DNA from: Rhodococcus sp. UNC23MFCrub1.1
GTDB taxonomy: Bacteria; Actinomycetota; Actinomycetes; Mycobacteriales; Mycobacteriaceae
Assembly: GCF_000686025.1 (NCBI RefSeq)
Contig: NZ_JMLQ01000001.1
Coordinates: forward strand, 62,001-126,000
Reading direction: 5' to 3'
DNA: 64,000 bases
Within the stretch, counting starts at the first letter, position 1; each line of letters opens with the position of its first letter. Positions 26,720-37,100 of the stretch are shown here, piece by piece. The notes below the pieces were generated by a model that was not told the origin of the DNA, did no database searches, and saw only the letters and a list, made by a program, of their open reading frames with translations. Made by a program: the position numbers and the translations under genes.

Positions 26720-27964
26720 TCAGGCGGCGAGACGAGCGTCGGTGCGACGCTGCATCGCCACCGACGTGGCCAGAACGGCGATGCCGGCGATCGCGAGACC
26801 GGCACCCACCACGGCCGGCGCCGTGTAGCCGAAGCCCGCGGCGATGACGGCGCCGCCGAGGGCGGCCCCCAGCGCGTTCGCGAAGTTGAACGCCGCGTGG
26901 TTGAGCGAGGCGGCGAGGGTCTGCGCATCGGCGGCCACGTCCATCAGTCGCGTCTGCAGTCCGGGCACGATGGCGGATCCCGATGCGGCGATGAGGAACA
27001 CGACGATCAGAGCGGTCACCGGGTTGTGCGCCGCGGCGACGAACACCGCCAGGCTCACCGCGACGGACGTCATCGCCAGGAAGAGCCCGGGGACGAGCAT
27101 GCGGTCCGCGATCCATCCGCCGGCCATGTTGCCGACCACCATGCCGAGGCCGTAGATCATCAGCGCCAGGGGCACCGCGGCCTTGGACAGACCGGCCACG
27201 TCCGTCAATGTCGTGGCGATGTAGGTGTACACGGCGAACATGCCGCCGAAGCCCACCATGCCCACGAAGAGGGTCATCCACACCTGCGTGCGCCGGAAGG
27301 CGCCCAGCTCGGTCCGCGGGTTCGTGGTGGGCATCGAGTCCAGTCGCGGCAGCCACACCGCGAGGGCGGTGACGGTGAGGGCACCGATGACGGCGACGAT
27401 GCCGAACGCGCTGCGCCAGCCGAACGCCTGGCCGATCCACGTGGCCGCCGGCACACCGACGACATTGGCGACGGACAGTCCCATCATCACCATGGCCACC
27501 GACTTGGCACGCGCACCGGGATCGGCGAGGTGGGCGGCCACCAGCGCTGCCACACCGAAGTACGCGCCGTGCGGCAGTCCGGCGACGAAGCGGGAGGCCA
27601 TCAGCTCGTGGAAGCTGGGCGCGAACACCGTGCCCAGGTTGCCGAGAGTGAACGCCACCATGAGGGCGAGAAGCAACGTCCGCCGCGGCACCCGCGCCGC
27701 GAGCGCGGCGATGACGGGCGCACCCACCACGACACCGACGGCGTAGGCGGAGATGAGGTGGCCGGCGCTGGGCTCGGACACCCCCATCGTGGTCGCCATC
27801 TCCGGGAGCAGGCCCATCGAGACGAACTCCGTGGTGCCGATGCCGAAACCGCCGAGCGCGAGCGCCAGCATCGCGACGCGTCGGCGGCGCACCCGCAGCC
27901 GATCCGCAGCGGGGTCCGCGGCAGCAGGGGGAAGGACGTCGAACGCGACGGAGGGGGGTGTCAC
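26720..27964 (-). CDS. MFS transporter (DHA1 family, AraJ/PbuE-like)
   Basis: This 414-residue protein has 12 predicted membrane helices. Motif A-like RVPRRTLLLALM lies after helix 2, and GGFGIGTTEFVSMGLLPEM in helix 1 is typical of the AraJ/YdhP efflux group. The role is probably export of a small molecule; the substrate is unknown. AraJ-type proteins are named for arabinose induction in E. coli, but no operator of the ara type is seen upstream here. It starts with GTG 27964 and is divergent from metY. Confidence 0.85.
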   Translation of the reverse strand: MTPPSVAFDVLPPAAADPAADRLRVRRRRVAMLALALGGFGIGTTEFVSMGLLPEMATTMGVSEPSAGHLISAYAVGVVVGAPVIAALAARVPRRTLLLALMVAFTLGNLGTVFAPSFHELMASRFVAGLPHGAYFGVAALVAAHLADPGARAKSVAMVMMGLSVANVVGVPAATWIGQAFGWRSAFGIVAVIGALTVTALAVWLPRLDSMPTTNPRTELGAFRRTQVWMTLFVGMVGFGGMFAVYTYIATTLTDVAGLSKAAVPLALMIYGLGMVVGNMAGGWIADRMLVPGLFLAMTSVAVSLAVFVAAAHNPVTALIVVFLIAASGSAIVPGLQTRLMDVAADAQTLAASLNHAAFNFANALGAALGGAVIAAGFGYTAPAVVGAGLAIAGIAVLATSVAMQRRTDARLAA

Positions 27965-28024
27965 GAGCTCACTTTCGGGTCTGCGCCCGTCGTCGATCGT
28001 TCATGATCGATTCAGAAGCGCTCG

Positions 28025-28067
28025 GGTGATCAACGACGACGGGCGCCCCGAGAGGCGCCCGATCACC
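28025..28067. repeat. Nested inverted repeat in the MFS/metY spacer
   Basis: GGTGATC (28025-28031) pairs with GATCACC (28061-28067) around an inner hairpin GGGCGCC/GGCGCCC (28041-28047 with 28054-28060). It lies about 60-100 bp upstream of the MFS start. It could be a leader structure of the MFS transcript or a regulator site. Further right, TACCAT (28153-28158) fits a -10 (TANNNT) that would start transcription near the riboswitch. Confidence 0.4.
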
Positions 28068-28165
28068 TGACCAGTCTGACCGTCGGTAGGATCATTCGCC
28101 AATCGAACGATCGTGAGTTCGGCCACCCTCGTGCCGTCGACACCCGACCCGCTACCATTCCCGCC

Positions 28166-28288
28166 AAGGTCATGAGTGCCAGCATCGAGCCCCGGCTTGC
28201 TGGCCGGCAACCCTCCAACCGCGGTGGGGTGCCCCGGGTGATGACCGGGTTACTCGGCCCGCACGGGCCGAGAGCAAGCGCGGGCCCG
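28166..28288 (+). ncRNA. SAM-IV riboswitch
   Basis: This matches the actinobacterial SAM-IV aptamer as I remember it. The closing stem is GGTCAT (28168-28173) with ATGACC (28241-28246). The core contains GAGTGCCAGC, GCCCCGGCTTGCTGGC, CGGCAACCCTCC and GGTGGGGTGCC. The 3' part has a perfect 9-bp hairpin (28253-28261 with 28264-28272) followed by the family's GCAAGCGCGGG. It precedes metY-metX, a classical target, and should shut the genes off when S-adenosylmethionine is high. A second hairpin (28282-28288 with 28295-28301) follows and may belong to the expression platform, just before the Shine-Dalgarno site of a leader ORF. Confidence 0.92.
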
Positions 28289-28327
28289 TCTCCTCGGGCC
28301 CACCGACCGACGATCTCGGAGGTACCC

Positions 28328-28363
28328 ATGTTCTCCCACCGACTGTGTTGTAGCCGGCGATAG
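28328..28363 (+). CDS. 11-residue leader peptide with adjacent Cys codons upstream of metY
   Basis: ATG 28328 is preceded by GGAGG at ideal spacing and opens a short frame, MFSHRLCCSRR, ending in TAG at 28361-28363. The two Cys codons are both TGT, which is unusual where TGC should be preferred. It lies right after the riboswitch and 150 bp before metY. Sulfur genes of actinobacteria often carry small Cys-containing attenuator ORFs. The likely role is sensing of charged tRNA-Cys by ribosome stalling (inference). Confidence 0.6.
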   Translation: MFSHRLCCSRR

Positions 28364-28513
28364 GCCCCGACCCTTCTCTCCACGAAGATCGGCTCGCCTA
28401 CTGCGCTCTGCACACGGTGAGGTGCCTCTCGTGCTGCGGGCGTGGCGGCTGCCGACGTGGACCCCACTCGAGCACTCCACTCGAGCACCACCCCCACGAG
28501 GAGCACGACACCC

Positions 28514-29869
28514 ATGACCGATCACACTTCCGACACCGGTGCCACCGAGGGCGACGTCGTCGACGCAGCCGGAGCACCCGTCGAGGATCCGGCACTGAAC
28601 TGGAGCTTCGAGACGCGGCAGGTGCACGTCGGACAGGTTCCCGACGTCACCACCCACGCGCGCGCCCTGCCGATCTACCAGACGACGTCCTACACGTTCG
28701 ACAACACCGACCACGCCGCCGCGCTGTTCGGGCTCGCCGAGCCGGGCAACATCTACACCCGCATCATGAACCCGACGCAGGACGTCGTCGAGCAGCGCAT
28801 CGCGTCGCTCGAGGGCGGCGTCGCCGCACTGCTCGTCTCGTCCGGCCAGGCCGCCGAGACGCTGGCGATCCTGAACATCGCCGAGACCGGCGACCACGTC
28901 GTCTCCAGCCCCCGTCTGTACGGCGGCACGTACAACCTCTTCCACTACACGCTGCCCAAGCTGGGCATCACCGTGTCCTTCGTGGACGATCCGGACGACC
29001 TCGACCAGTGGGAGAAGGCCGTCCGCCCCGAGACCAAGGCGTTCTACGGCGAGACCATCTCCAACCCGAAGAACGACATCTTCGACATCCGCGGAGTGTC
29101 CGACGTGGCACACCGCCACGGCATCCCGTTGATCGTCGACAACACCGTGGCGACGCCGTATCTGATCCAGCCTCTGAAGCACGGTGCGGACATCGTGGTG
29201 CACTCGGCCACCAAGTACCTCGGCGGCCACGGCACCGCGATCGCCGGCGTCATCGTCGACGGCGGTGGCTTCGACTGGACACAGGGTCGCTTCACCAATT
29301 TCACCACCCCCGATCCCAGCTACCACGGTGTGGTGTTCGCCGATCTCGGCGCTCCGGCCTTCGCACTCAAGGCCCGCGTGCAGCTGCTGCGCGACATCGG
29401 CGCGGCGGTCTCCCCGTTCAACGCGTTCCTCATCGGCCAGGGCATCGAGACACTGTCCCTGCGCCTCGAGCGACACGTGCAGAACGCGACGGCGGTCGCA
29501 CAGTTCCTCGAGCAGCGCGAGGAGGTGACCAGCGTGAACTACGCCGGGTTGCCGTCCTCCCCGTGGTACGAGCGCGGACAGGAACTCGCCCCGCGCGGAG
29601 CGGGTGCCATCGTGGCGTTCGAACTCGCGGGCGGTGTCGACGCGGGCAAGCGTTTCGTGGATGCGCTGGAGCTGCACAGCCATGTCGCTAATATCGGAGA
29701 CGTGCGTTCACTGGTGATCCATCCCGCGTCGACGACGCACTCGCAGTTGACGCCCGAGGAGCAGCTGGCCTCCGGAGTCACTCCGGGCCTGGTGCGACTC
29801 GCAGTCGGTATCGAGGGAATCGACGACATCCTGGCCGATCTGGAGAAGGGTTTCCGGGCCGCATCTTGA
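28514..29869 (+). CDS. metY: O-acetylhomoserine/O-acetylserine sulfhydrylase
   Basis: This 451-residue PLP enzyme makes homocysteine from O-acetylhomoserine and sulfide. The PLP lysine is K234 in [12 protein letters not shown]. Other family features are [15 protein letters not shown] near the N-terminus and [15 protein letters not shown] 28514 has GAGGAG 10 bases upstream; a longer frame starting at 28442 has no such site. The gene follows the SAM-IV riboswitch and leader ORF and overlaps metX by TTGA. It corresponds to mycobacterial metC (Rv3340). Confidence 0.94.
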   Translation: MTDHTSDTGATEGDVVDAAGAPVEDPALNWSFETRQVHVGQVPDVTTHARALPIYQTTSYTFDNTDHAAALFGLAEPGNIYTRIMNPTQDVVEQRIASLEGGVAALLVSSGQAAETLAILNIAETGDHVVSSPRLYGGTYNLFHYTLPKLGITVSFVDDPDDLDQWEKAVRPETKAFYGETISNPKNDIFDIRGVSDVAHRHGIPLIVDNTVATPYLIQPLKHGADIVVHSATKYLGGHGTAIAGVIVDGGGFDWTQGRFTNFTTPDPSYHGVVFADLGAPAFALKARVQLLRDIGAAVSPFNAFLIGQGIETLSLRLERHVQNATAVAQFLEQREEVTSVNYAGLPSSPWYERGQELAPRGAGAIVAFELAGGVDAGKRFVDALELHSHVANIGDVRSLVIHPASTTHSQLTPEEQLASGVTPGLVRLAVGIEGIDDILADLEKGFRAAS

Positions 29870-31017
29870 CACTCGATCTCCACTCGCCTGCCCGTCCGTC
29901 GGCATTTCCGCCGGCGGACGGGCAGGTGGGCACCGTGCACATCGGCGACGTTCCCCTCGAGAGCGGACGCGTGGTTCCCGACGCGACGGTCGCCGTGCAG
30001 CGGTGGGGCGAGGTCTCGCCCGCGCGGGACAACGTCGTTCTCGTCCAGCACGCGCTCACCGGGGACTCGCACGTCACCGGACCGGCCGGACCGGATCACC
30101 CGTCGCCCGGGTGGTGGACCGGCATGGTGGGTCCCGGCGCACCCCTCGACACCGATCGCTGGTGCGTGGTGGCGACGAACGTGCTCGGCGGGTGCCGAGG
30201 TACCACGGGTCCCGCGTCGCTCGATCCGGACGGTGTCGCGTGGGGATCCCGATTCCCGGCCATCTCCATCCGCGACCAGGTGGCGGCGGAGCGCATGGTC
30301 GCCGACGCCCTCGGCATCGACCGCTTCGCGGCGGTCGTCGGCGGCTCCATGGGCGGTATGCGCACTCTCGAGTGGCTGGTCTCGTACCCGGACCGTGTCG
30401 CCTCGGCACTGGTGCTCGCCGTCGGTGCGCGCGCGTCCGCCGACCAGATCGGCACCCAGACCACGCAGATCGCCGCCATCACCGCCGACCCCGACTGGCA
30501 GGGCGGTGACTATCACGCCTCCGGTCGCGCTCCGCGTGCCGGACTCGCCGTCGCTCGGCGCATCGCGCACCTCACCTACCGCACCGAGCACGAACTCGAC
30601 TCCCGGTTCGGCAACGAGCCCCAGATCGGCGAGGACCCGCTGAACGGCGGGCGCTACGCGATCGCGAGCTACCTCGAGCATCAGGCGACCAAGCTCGTCG
30701 ACCGCTTCGACGCCGGGACCTACGTGCTGCTGTCGGAGGCCATGAACCGGCACGACGTGGGCCGCGGGCGAGGCGGGCTCGAGGCGGCCCTGGGGTCGAT
30801 CCGCGCGCCCACCATCGTGGGCGGCGTCGACTCCGACCGGCTGTACCCCCTGCGGCAGCAGCAGGAGATCGCCGATCTGATCCCCGGGTGCGACGGGTTG
30901 CGCATCATCTCCTCGCGCGACGGCCACGACGGCTTCCTCACCGAACCCGACGCGGTGTCCACGATGCTAGTGGCCACCATGGCGTTGGCCTCCGACGCGC
31001 TCGCGGCGGAGGACTGA
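29866..31017 (+). CDS. metX: Homoserine O-acetyltransferase
   Basis: This 383-residue alpha/beta-hydrolase-fold enzyme activates homoserine with acetyl-CoA for MetY. The nucleophile is Ser161 in VVGGSMGGM; the acid is in GVDSDRLYP (Asp322 or Asp324) and the base is His354 in DGHDGFL. The TTG start shares TTGA with the metY stop, so its translation depends on coupling; no separate ribosome binding site is seen at good distance. Substrate and product link it directly to metY. Confidence 0.93.
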   Translation: MTLDLHSPARPSAFPPADGQVGTVHIGDVPLESGRVVPDATVAVQRWGEVSPARDNVVLVQHALTGDSHVTGPAGPDHPSPGWWTGMVGPGAPLDTDRWCVVATNVLGGCRGTTGPASLDPDGVAWGSRFPAISIRDQVAAERMVADALGIDRFAAVVGGSMGGMRTLEWLVSYPDRVASALVLAVGARASADQIGTQTTQIAAITADPDWQGGDYHASGRAPRAGLAVARRIAHLTYRTEHELDSRFGNEPQIGEDPLNGGRYAIASYLEHQATKLVDRFDAGTYVLLSEAMNRHDVGRGRGGLEAALGSIRAPTIVGGVDSDRLYPLRQQQEIADLIPGCDGLRIISSRDGHDGFLTEPDAVSTMLVATMALASDALAAED

Positions 31018-31052
31018 CCCTCACGCTCCCCTGAGCTTGGCAACTCTCACAA

Positions 31053-31093
31053 AGAAACTTGGAGTCCTTGAGGACGAGGGAAATCAAGTTTCT
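31053..31093. promoter_or_regulatory. Nested palindrome in an AT-rich patch upstream of the NRPS
   Basis: AGAAACTTG (31053-31061) is a perfect inverted repeat of CAAGTTTCT (31085-31093). Within it, GTCC-TTGA-GGAC (31064-31075) forms a second hairpin. The patch is clearly richer in A and T than its surroundings and sits 100-140 bp before the NRPS start. It may be the metX terminator, a regulator site for the NRPS operon, or both. Confidence 0.45.
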
Positions 31094-31194
31094 GGTTTGT
31101 TAGTGTTCGACATCGTGTGGTCTGCACCGCAGCGCTCGACGCTGCGGTGACCGAAGGGCCCACCGTGGGGATGCGAGCGAGCCGGGGGAACAGC

Positions 31195-34100
31195 ATGTCG
31201 GACGATCACCCGGGCTCGGGCGCGGGAGCGGACGACTACACGGAGGTCTTCGATCTCACCCGCGCCCAGCGGGACATGTGGTTGCTGCAGGAACTCGACC
31301 CCGAGGTCACCTTCGCCGTCGCGCACTACATGGACATCCGCGGCCCGCTCGACGTCGATCTTCTCGAGCAGGCCATGCGCCTCGCCACTCTCGACACCGG
31401 CTCGATGCTCACCCGACTCGTCACGAGTGACGCGCAGGACGCGCGCGTCGACTCCGACTCGCTCCGCCAGCGGCTCGACCTCTCGCTCCTCGACATCGAC
31501 CTCGATCGCATCGACGTCAGCGACGACGAATTCCCCGAGGAGGCGGCGGCCGAGATCATGACGGAGTTCACCCGTCCCCTCGACATGTATCGGGACGCGC
31601 TGGGCTACACCGCCGTCATCACCCTGGCCGAGGACCACCACTACTGGTACGCCCGCGGCCATCACGTGGCCATCGACGGCTACGGAGCCTCGGTCGCCGC
31701 CGCTCGAACCGCCGAGATCTACACCGCGCTGGTACGCGGCGAGGATCCACCGCCGTCGCGAGCACGGCATCCCCGAGCCTTCGCCGAGGCCGAGGCGCGC
31801 TACCGGGCGTCGTCGCGGTACGAGCGCGATCGAGCCCACTGGGCCGGTCTGCGCGACGTCCTCGGCGAGCCGGTCTCGATGTCCGGGCGGGTCGCGCCGC
31901 CGTCCGCGTTCAACCACCGCTGCGACACGCTGCTCGGTACCTCGGCGGACCGGACGGTTCACGACGCGGCAGAGCGTCACGGATCCACCGTCGCGGTCGT
32001 CGTCGCCGCCGCGTTCGCCGCGTTCCTCGCGCGTGTCACCGACACACCCGACGTCGTCCTGACGATGCCGATGGCCGCCCGCGTGACGTCGTGGATGCGC
32101 GAATCGGCGTCCATGGCCGCCAACGCGGTACCCGTGCCCGCGCACTGCGGCGGCGGCGTCGACATCGGCTCGGTGGTCCGCGAGGTCGGGAACCGCGTCA
32201 GCGAATCACTTCGTCACCAACTGCTTCCCGCCTCGGAGATCGCCCACCTGCTCGGTGCCCCCGGCGTCACCCTCGGTCCCACCATCAACCTCATGATGTT
32301 CGGCGAACGTGTGGTGCTGGGCGACATCCCGGCCGATCTCGAACTACTGACCTCCGGACCGACCGCGGACATGGCCGTGACGGTGCACGAGAGCACCACC
32401 ACGGGTCGCCTGCGGGTGGACCTCGAGGGCAACCCCGCCCTGTACACGGCCGACGAACTGGTCGTCCACAGCGAACGGTTCGCCCGCTTCCTCGTCGACT
32501 TCGCCGAGGCCGACGTCGACACACCGCTGCGCGCGCTGTCCCTCGTGACCGACGAGGACCGCGCCGCCGTCCTGCCGGCACTCGATCCGCTGGTGCCGCC
32601 GTTCGCCACGTTCGCCGACATCCTCACGCACGGGCTGGTGCTGGGCGAGAAGGTGCCCGCCGTCGTCGACGGCGACATCGCACTCTCCTATCCCGAGCTC
32701 GACCGCCGCTCGGACGCCCTGGCCCGCGAGTTGCTGGATCTGGGTGTCGGTCCCGACGTCATGGTCGTGTCCGCGCTCCCCCGCTCCCACGCGTCCGTCA
32801 CCTCGGCCTGGTCCATCGCGAAAGCGGGCGGCGCATACGTGCCGGTCGACCCCGCCCTGCCTGCCGACCGGATCACCACCATCATCGGCGACAGCGGCGC
32901 ACTGGTCGGTATCACGACGAGCGCACTGGTGAATTCGCTTCCCGCGCAGGTCGAATGGGTCCTCGTCGACGAGGACAGAGCACCGCTCACCGGCGAGGGC
33001 CTCGTGGGAGCACGGCGCCCCGGACCGGACGACCTCGCCTACGTGATCTACACCTCCGGCAGCACGGGGACGCCGAAGGGCGTCGCGGTGACGCACCGGG
33101 GCTTCGCCGCGATGACGTACGCGGCCGTCTCGGCGCATCGTCTGCCGCGCGGCGCGCGGGTGATGCACTTCGTGTCACCGGGATTCGACGCCTCCGTCCT
33201 CGAGATGGTGCTGGCCTTCGGGTCCGGCGGAACGCTGGTCGTCGTGCCGACCGACGTGCACGGGGGCGAGGAGCTGGCCGAGGTGCTCGACGCCCAGCGC
33301 ATCGACGCCGGTTTCATCACGCCCTCGGCCCTCGCCACCGTTCCCGTGGCGCCGGGCGCGGGTCCGCGTGCCATCGGAGTCGGCGGGGACGTCGTCCCGG
33401 TCGCGCTGGTGGACGAGTGGGCGCCCGGACGCCGGATGGTCAACGTGTACGGGCCGACCGAGAGCACGGTGGCGGTGACGTTCGGTCCCCTGGTCGCCGA
33501 ACACGAGGTGGAGCTGGGGTCGCCCTTCCCGGGCATCCGTGCCTTCGTCCTCGACAGCTCGCTCGCACTGACACCGCCCGGCTGTGTGGGTGAGCTCTAC
33601 CTCGGCGGTACCGGCATCGCTCGCGGGTACCTCGGCCGTACCGCCCTCACGTCCGAACGTTTCGTCGCCGATCCGTTCGGACACTCCGACAGGCTCTACC
33701 GCACAGGCGATCTGGTGAAGTGGACCACCCGCGGCACCCTGGTCTACCTCGGGCGCCGGGACAGCCAGGTGAAGGTGCGCGGATTCCGGATCGAGCTCGG
33801 CGAGATCGAGGAGGCGCTGCGCGCGCTGCCCGACGTCGCGGACGCCGCCGTGGTGGTCCGCGGTGACGGCACCCTCCGCACCGTCGAGGGCTACGTGCGC
33901 ATGACGCACGCGGGCGCCGTCGCCGACACGCTGCTCGACGATCTCGCTCTTCTGCTCCCCCACTACATGGTGCCGAACCGGCTCACGATCCTCGACGAGA
34001 TGCCGTTGACGCCGAACGGCAAGATCGACAGGCGACGCCTCCCCGAACCGCGTGCCCGTGAGAGCCGTCCCGCGCGCGCTCCGGAATCGGAGAACGAACT

Positions 34101-37100
34101 CCTGGTGGCGAGCGTCCTCGCCGACGTCCTCGGCCTCGACGACGTGGCCGCCACCGACGACTTCTTCGAACTGGGCGGCAACTCCCTGCTCGCGACGAGG
34201 GTCGCCGCCCGGATCTCCGCGGTGGGGGGCCATGCCCTCGGGGTTCGCGAGGTGTTCCGGCATCCCGTGGTCGAAGCGCTCGCACTGCACCTGGACGACG
34301 GCACCCCGTCCACCGGCGATCAGGACGGGCCCGTGCCCGTCGACCGTTCCGTGCCGATCCCCGCCTCGCCGTCCCAGCGCAGCATGTGGTGGATCGAGCA
34401 GTACCGGCCGTCGGCGACCTATCACGTGCCGCTCGCTCTCCGCGTCACCGGTACGTTCTCGGTCGAGGCGGCGCGGGCCGCGCTTCTCGACGTCCTCGAT
34501 CGTCACGAGAGCCTGCGCACACTCTTCGACCGCGACGACGCCGTCGACGGACCCGTGCAGCGTGTACTCGACATCGACACGGCCACAGCTCTGTTCGATG
34601 TCGACGTGCTCGACGCGCCGGACACGGACGCCGTCCTCCCGGCGCTGACGGACGTCGCGTCCCGCCCCTTCGATCTCGCCGTCGACCTGCCCCTGCGCGC
34701 CCGGATCGTCCGCGTCGCCGGCACGTCCGGACCGGCGGCCGATCACGTCCTGGCTCTCGTCCTCCACCACGTGTGTGTCGACGGGTGGTCGCTCGGCGTG
34801 CTGGCCACGGACCTCGTCGTCGCGTACTCCGCGCGGCTCGAGGGTCGCACCCCGGCGTGGTCCCCGTTGCCCGTGCAGTACGCCGACGCCTCGGAATGGA
34901 AGCGGCTGGCACTCGGGTCCGCGGACGATCCGGAGTCGGCTCTCGCGACGTCCGCGGCCTGGTGGGCCGACGCGCTCGCGGATCTCCCCGACGTCCCCAC
35001 TCCCGGTGCCGATCGCCCGCGTCGCGCGGAACCGTCCGGACAGGGCGCGACGGTGTCCGTCGTCCTCGACGGCGATCGTGGAGTGCACGTCGATGCCCTC
35101 GCCCGCCGAGTCGGCCTGTCCCACTTCATGATCGTGCACGCCGCACTGGTCCTGGTGCTGAGTCGGTCCGGAGCAGGCGACGACGTCACCATCGGCACTG
35201 CCGTCGCCGGACGCGATCACCCGGACCTCGACGGGGTCGTCGGCATGTTCGTCAATTCCGTGGTGCTGCGCACCGTGGTCGACGGCGCGGCGACCGTCGC
35301 CGACCATCTCGACGCCGTGCGGGCGGCCGACCTGGACGCGTTGGCCCGAGCGGACATGCCCTTCGACACCCTCGTCGATCTCCTCGACCCACCGCGCACT
35401 CCGGGCCGCCACCCGCTGTTCGACGTCATGCTCACCACCCGCAGCACGCCGGACACGTCGGGCGCGGTGGGCGATGCACGGGTGACCGCCCACGGGATCG
35501 ACGTCGCGCGGGCGAAGTACGACCTGGAACTGGTGCTCGACGAGTCACCCGGGCATGCCGGCCCGCGGTCGAGCATCGATCTCACCTATGCCACCGACCT
35601 GTTCGACGAGCGCACCGCGCGGGCAGTCCTCGATCGACTGCTGGCCGTGCTCGACGCGATCGCCGCCGACCCCGATGCGCTCGTCGCCGACATCGACGTC
35701 CTGCTGCCTCCCGAGCGCGCGGCGACGGTACCGATGCGGGAACGAGCGCGAGCTCGGTCGACGGACTCGACCTCCGCGCTCGACGCTCTCGTGGCGCATC
35801 AGGCCGAGGCCACTCCGGACGCGGTGGCCGTGGTCGAAGGCGACCGGCGGACCACCTACGCAGAGCTCGAGGCACTCGTCGCCCGCGGCGCCGCACGCCT
35901 CGTCGACAACGGCGTCTCCGCCGACACGCGTGTGATCGGCCTGCTGCGACGCTCGACCGAGTCGGTGGCCGCGATCCTCGCCGTCTCACGCGCCGGCGGT
36001 GCCATCGTGCCCGTCGATCCCGACTACCCGGCGGACAGGCGCTCGTTCATGGTGCGGGACAGCAAGACGCTGCACGCCGTCTGCTCCGATCCCTCGGACG
36101 TCCCGAGCGACGGCTTCCTGTGGTCCACGACCGACTCACTGTTCGCCGAGGAGAACGTCCCGACGTGTCCCGACGACGGTGGCTGGGTGGTTCCGCTCGG
36201 CTGCACGGCGTACGTCACCTACACGTCGGGAACGACCGGACGCCCCAAGGGCGTCCAGGTCACACGTCAGGGATACGCGAACATCACCAGCGAACTGGTG
36301 CACGCCTACGGGGCGGACACCGACGCCCGCGTGCTCGCCTTCGCCTCTCCCAGTTTCGACGCCTCGATGCTGGAACTGGGCCTCGCCTTCGGATCCGGAG
36401 GCGCGCTGGTGGTGGTGCCCCCCGGAGTCGTGGGCGGTACGGAACTGGCGACGCTGCTGCGCCGCCACGACGTGACGCACTGCTTTCTCACCCCCTCCGT
36501 CCTGTCGACGCTCTCCGCCGACGACCTCGTCCCCGGCGACCCGGTGCTACTGTCCGCACTCGGCGTCGGCGGCGAGAACTTCGGCTCGGAACTGCTCGAT
36601 GCGGTCGCGCCCGGACGCACCGTCATCAACATCTACGGGCCCACCGAGACCGCGATCTGCACCCACGCCAGGACGCTGCACGAGGGTGACGACGTCGCAC
36701 TCGGGCGCCCCGTCGCCGGGATGCGGGCAACCGTGCTCGACGCCTCGCTGCAACCGGTGCTGCCCGGAGTCGAGGGCGAACTGCACCTCGCCGGAGTACA
36801 ACTCGCACGGGGTTACCTCGACCGGCCGGGCCTCACGGCGACACGCTTCGTCGCCGACCCGTTCGGCCCGCCGGGAAGCCGGACCTACCGCACCGGCGAC
36901 CTGGCCCGGTGGACCTTCGCGGCCGATCCCGACAGCACCGAACCGGTCGTCCGCATCACCGGTCGCAGCGACTTCCAGGTCAAGATCCGTGGTCTGCGGA
37001 TCGAGCTCGGCGAGATCGACGCCGTGCTCGCGTCGGCACCGGGTGTCGGTGGAGCCGTCACGCTGACGACGCCCGGACCGACCGGCGAGACCATGCTCGT

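Noticed and set aside
31117-31194. An upstream GTG start for the NRPS, adding 26 residues.
   Set aside because: It has no ribosome binding site and its extra residues do not resemble a C-domain start. ATG 31195 has GGGGGA at proper distance.
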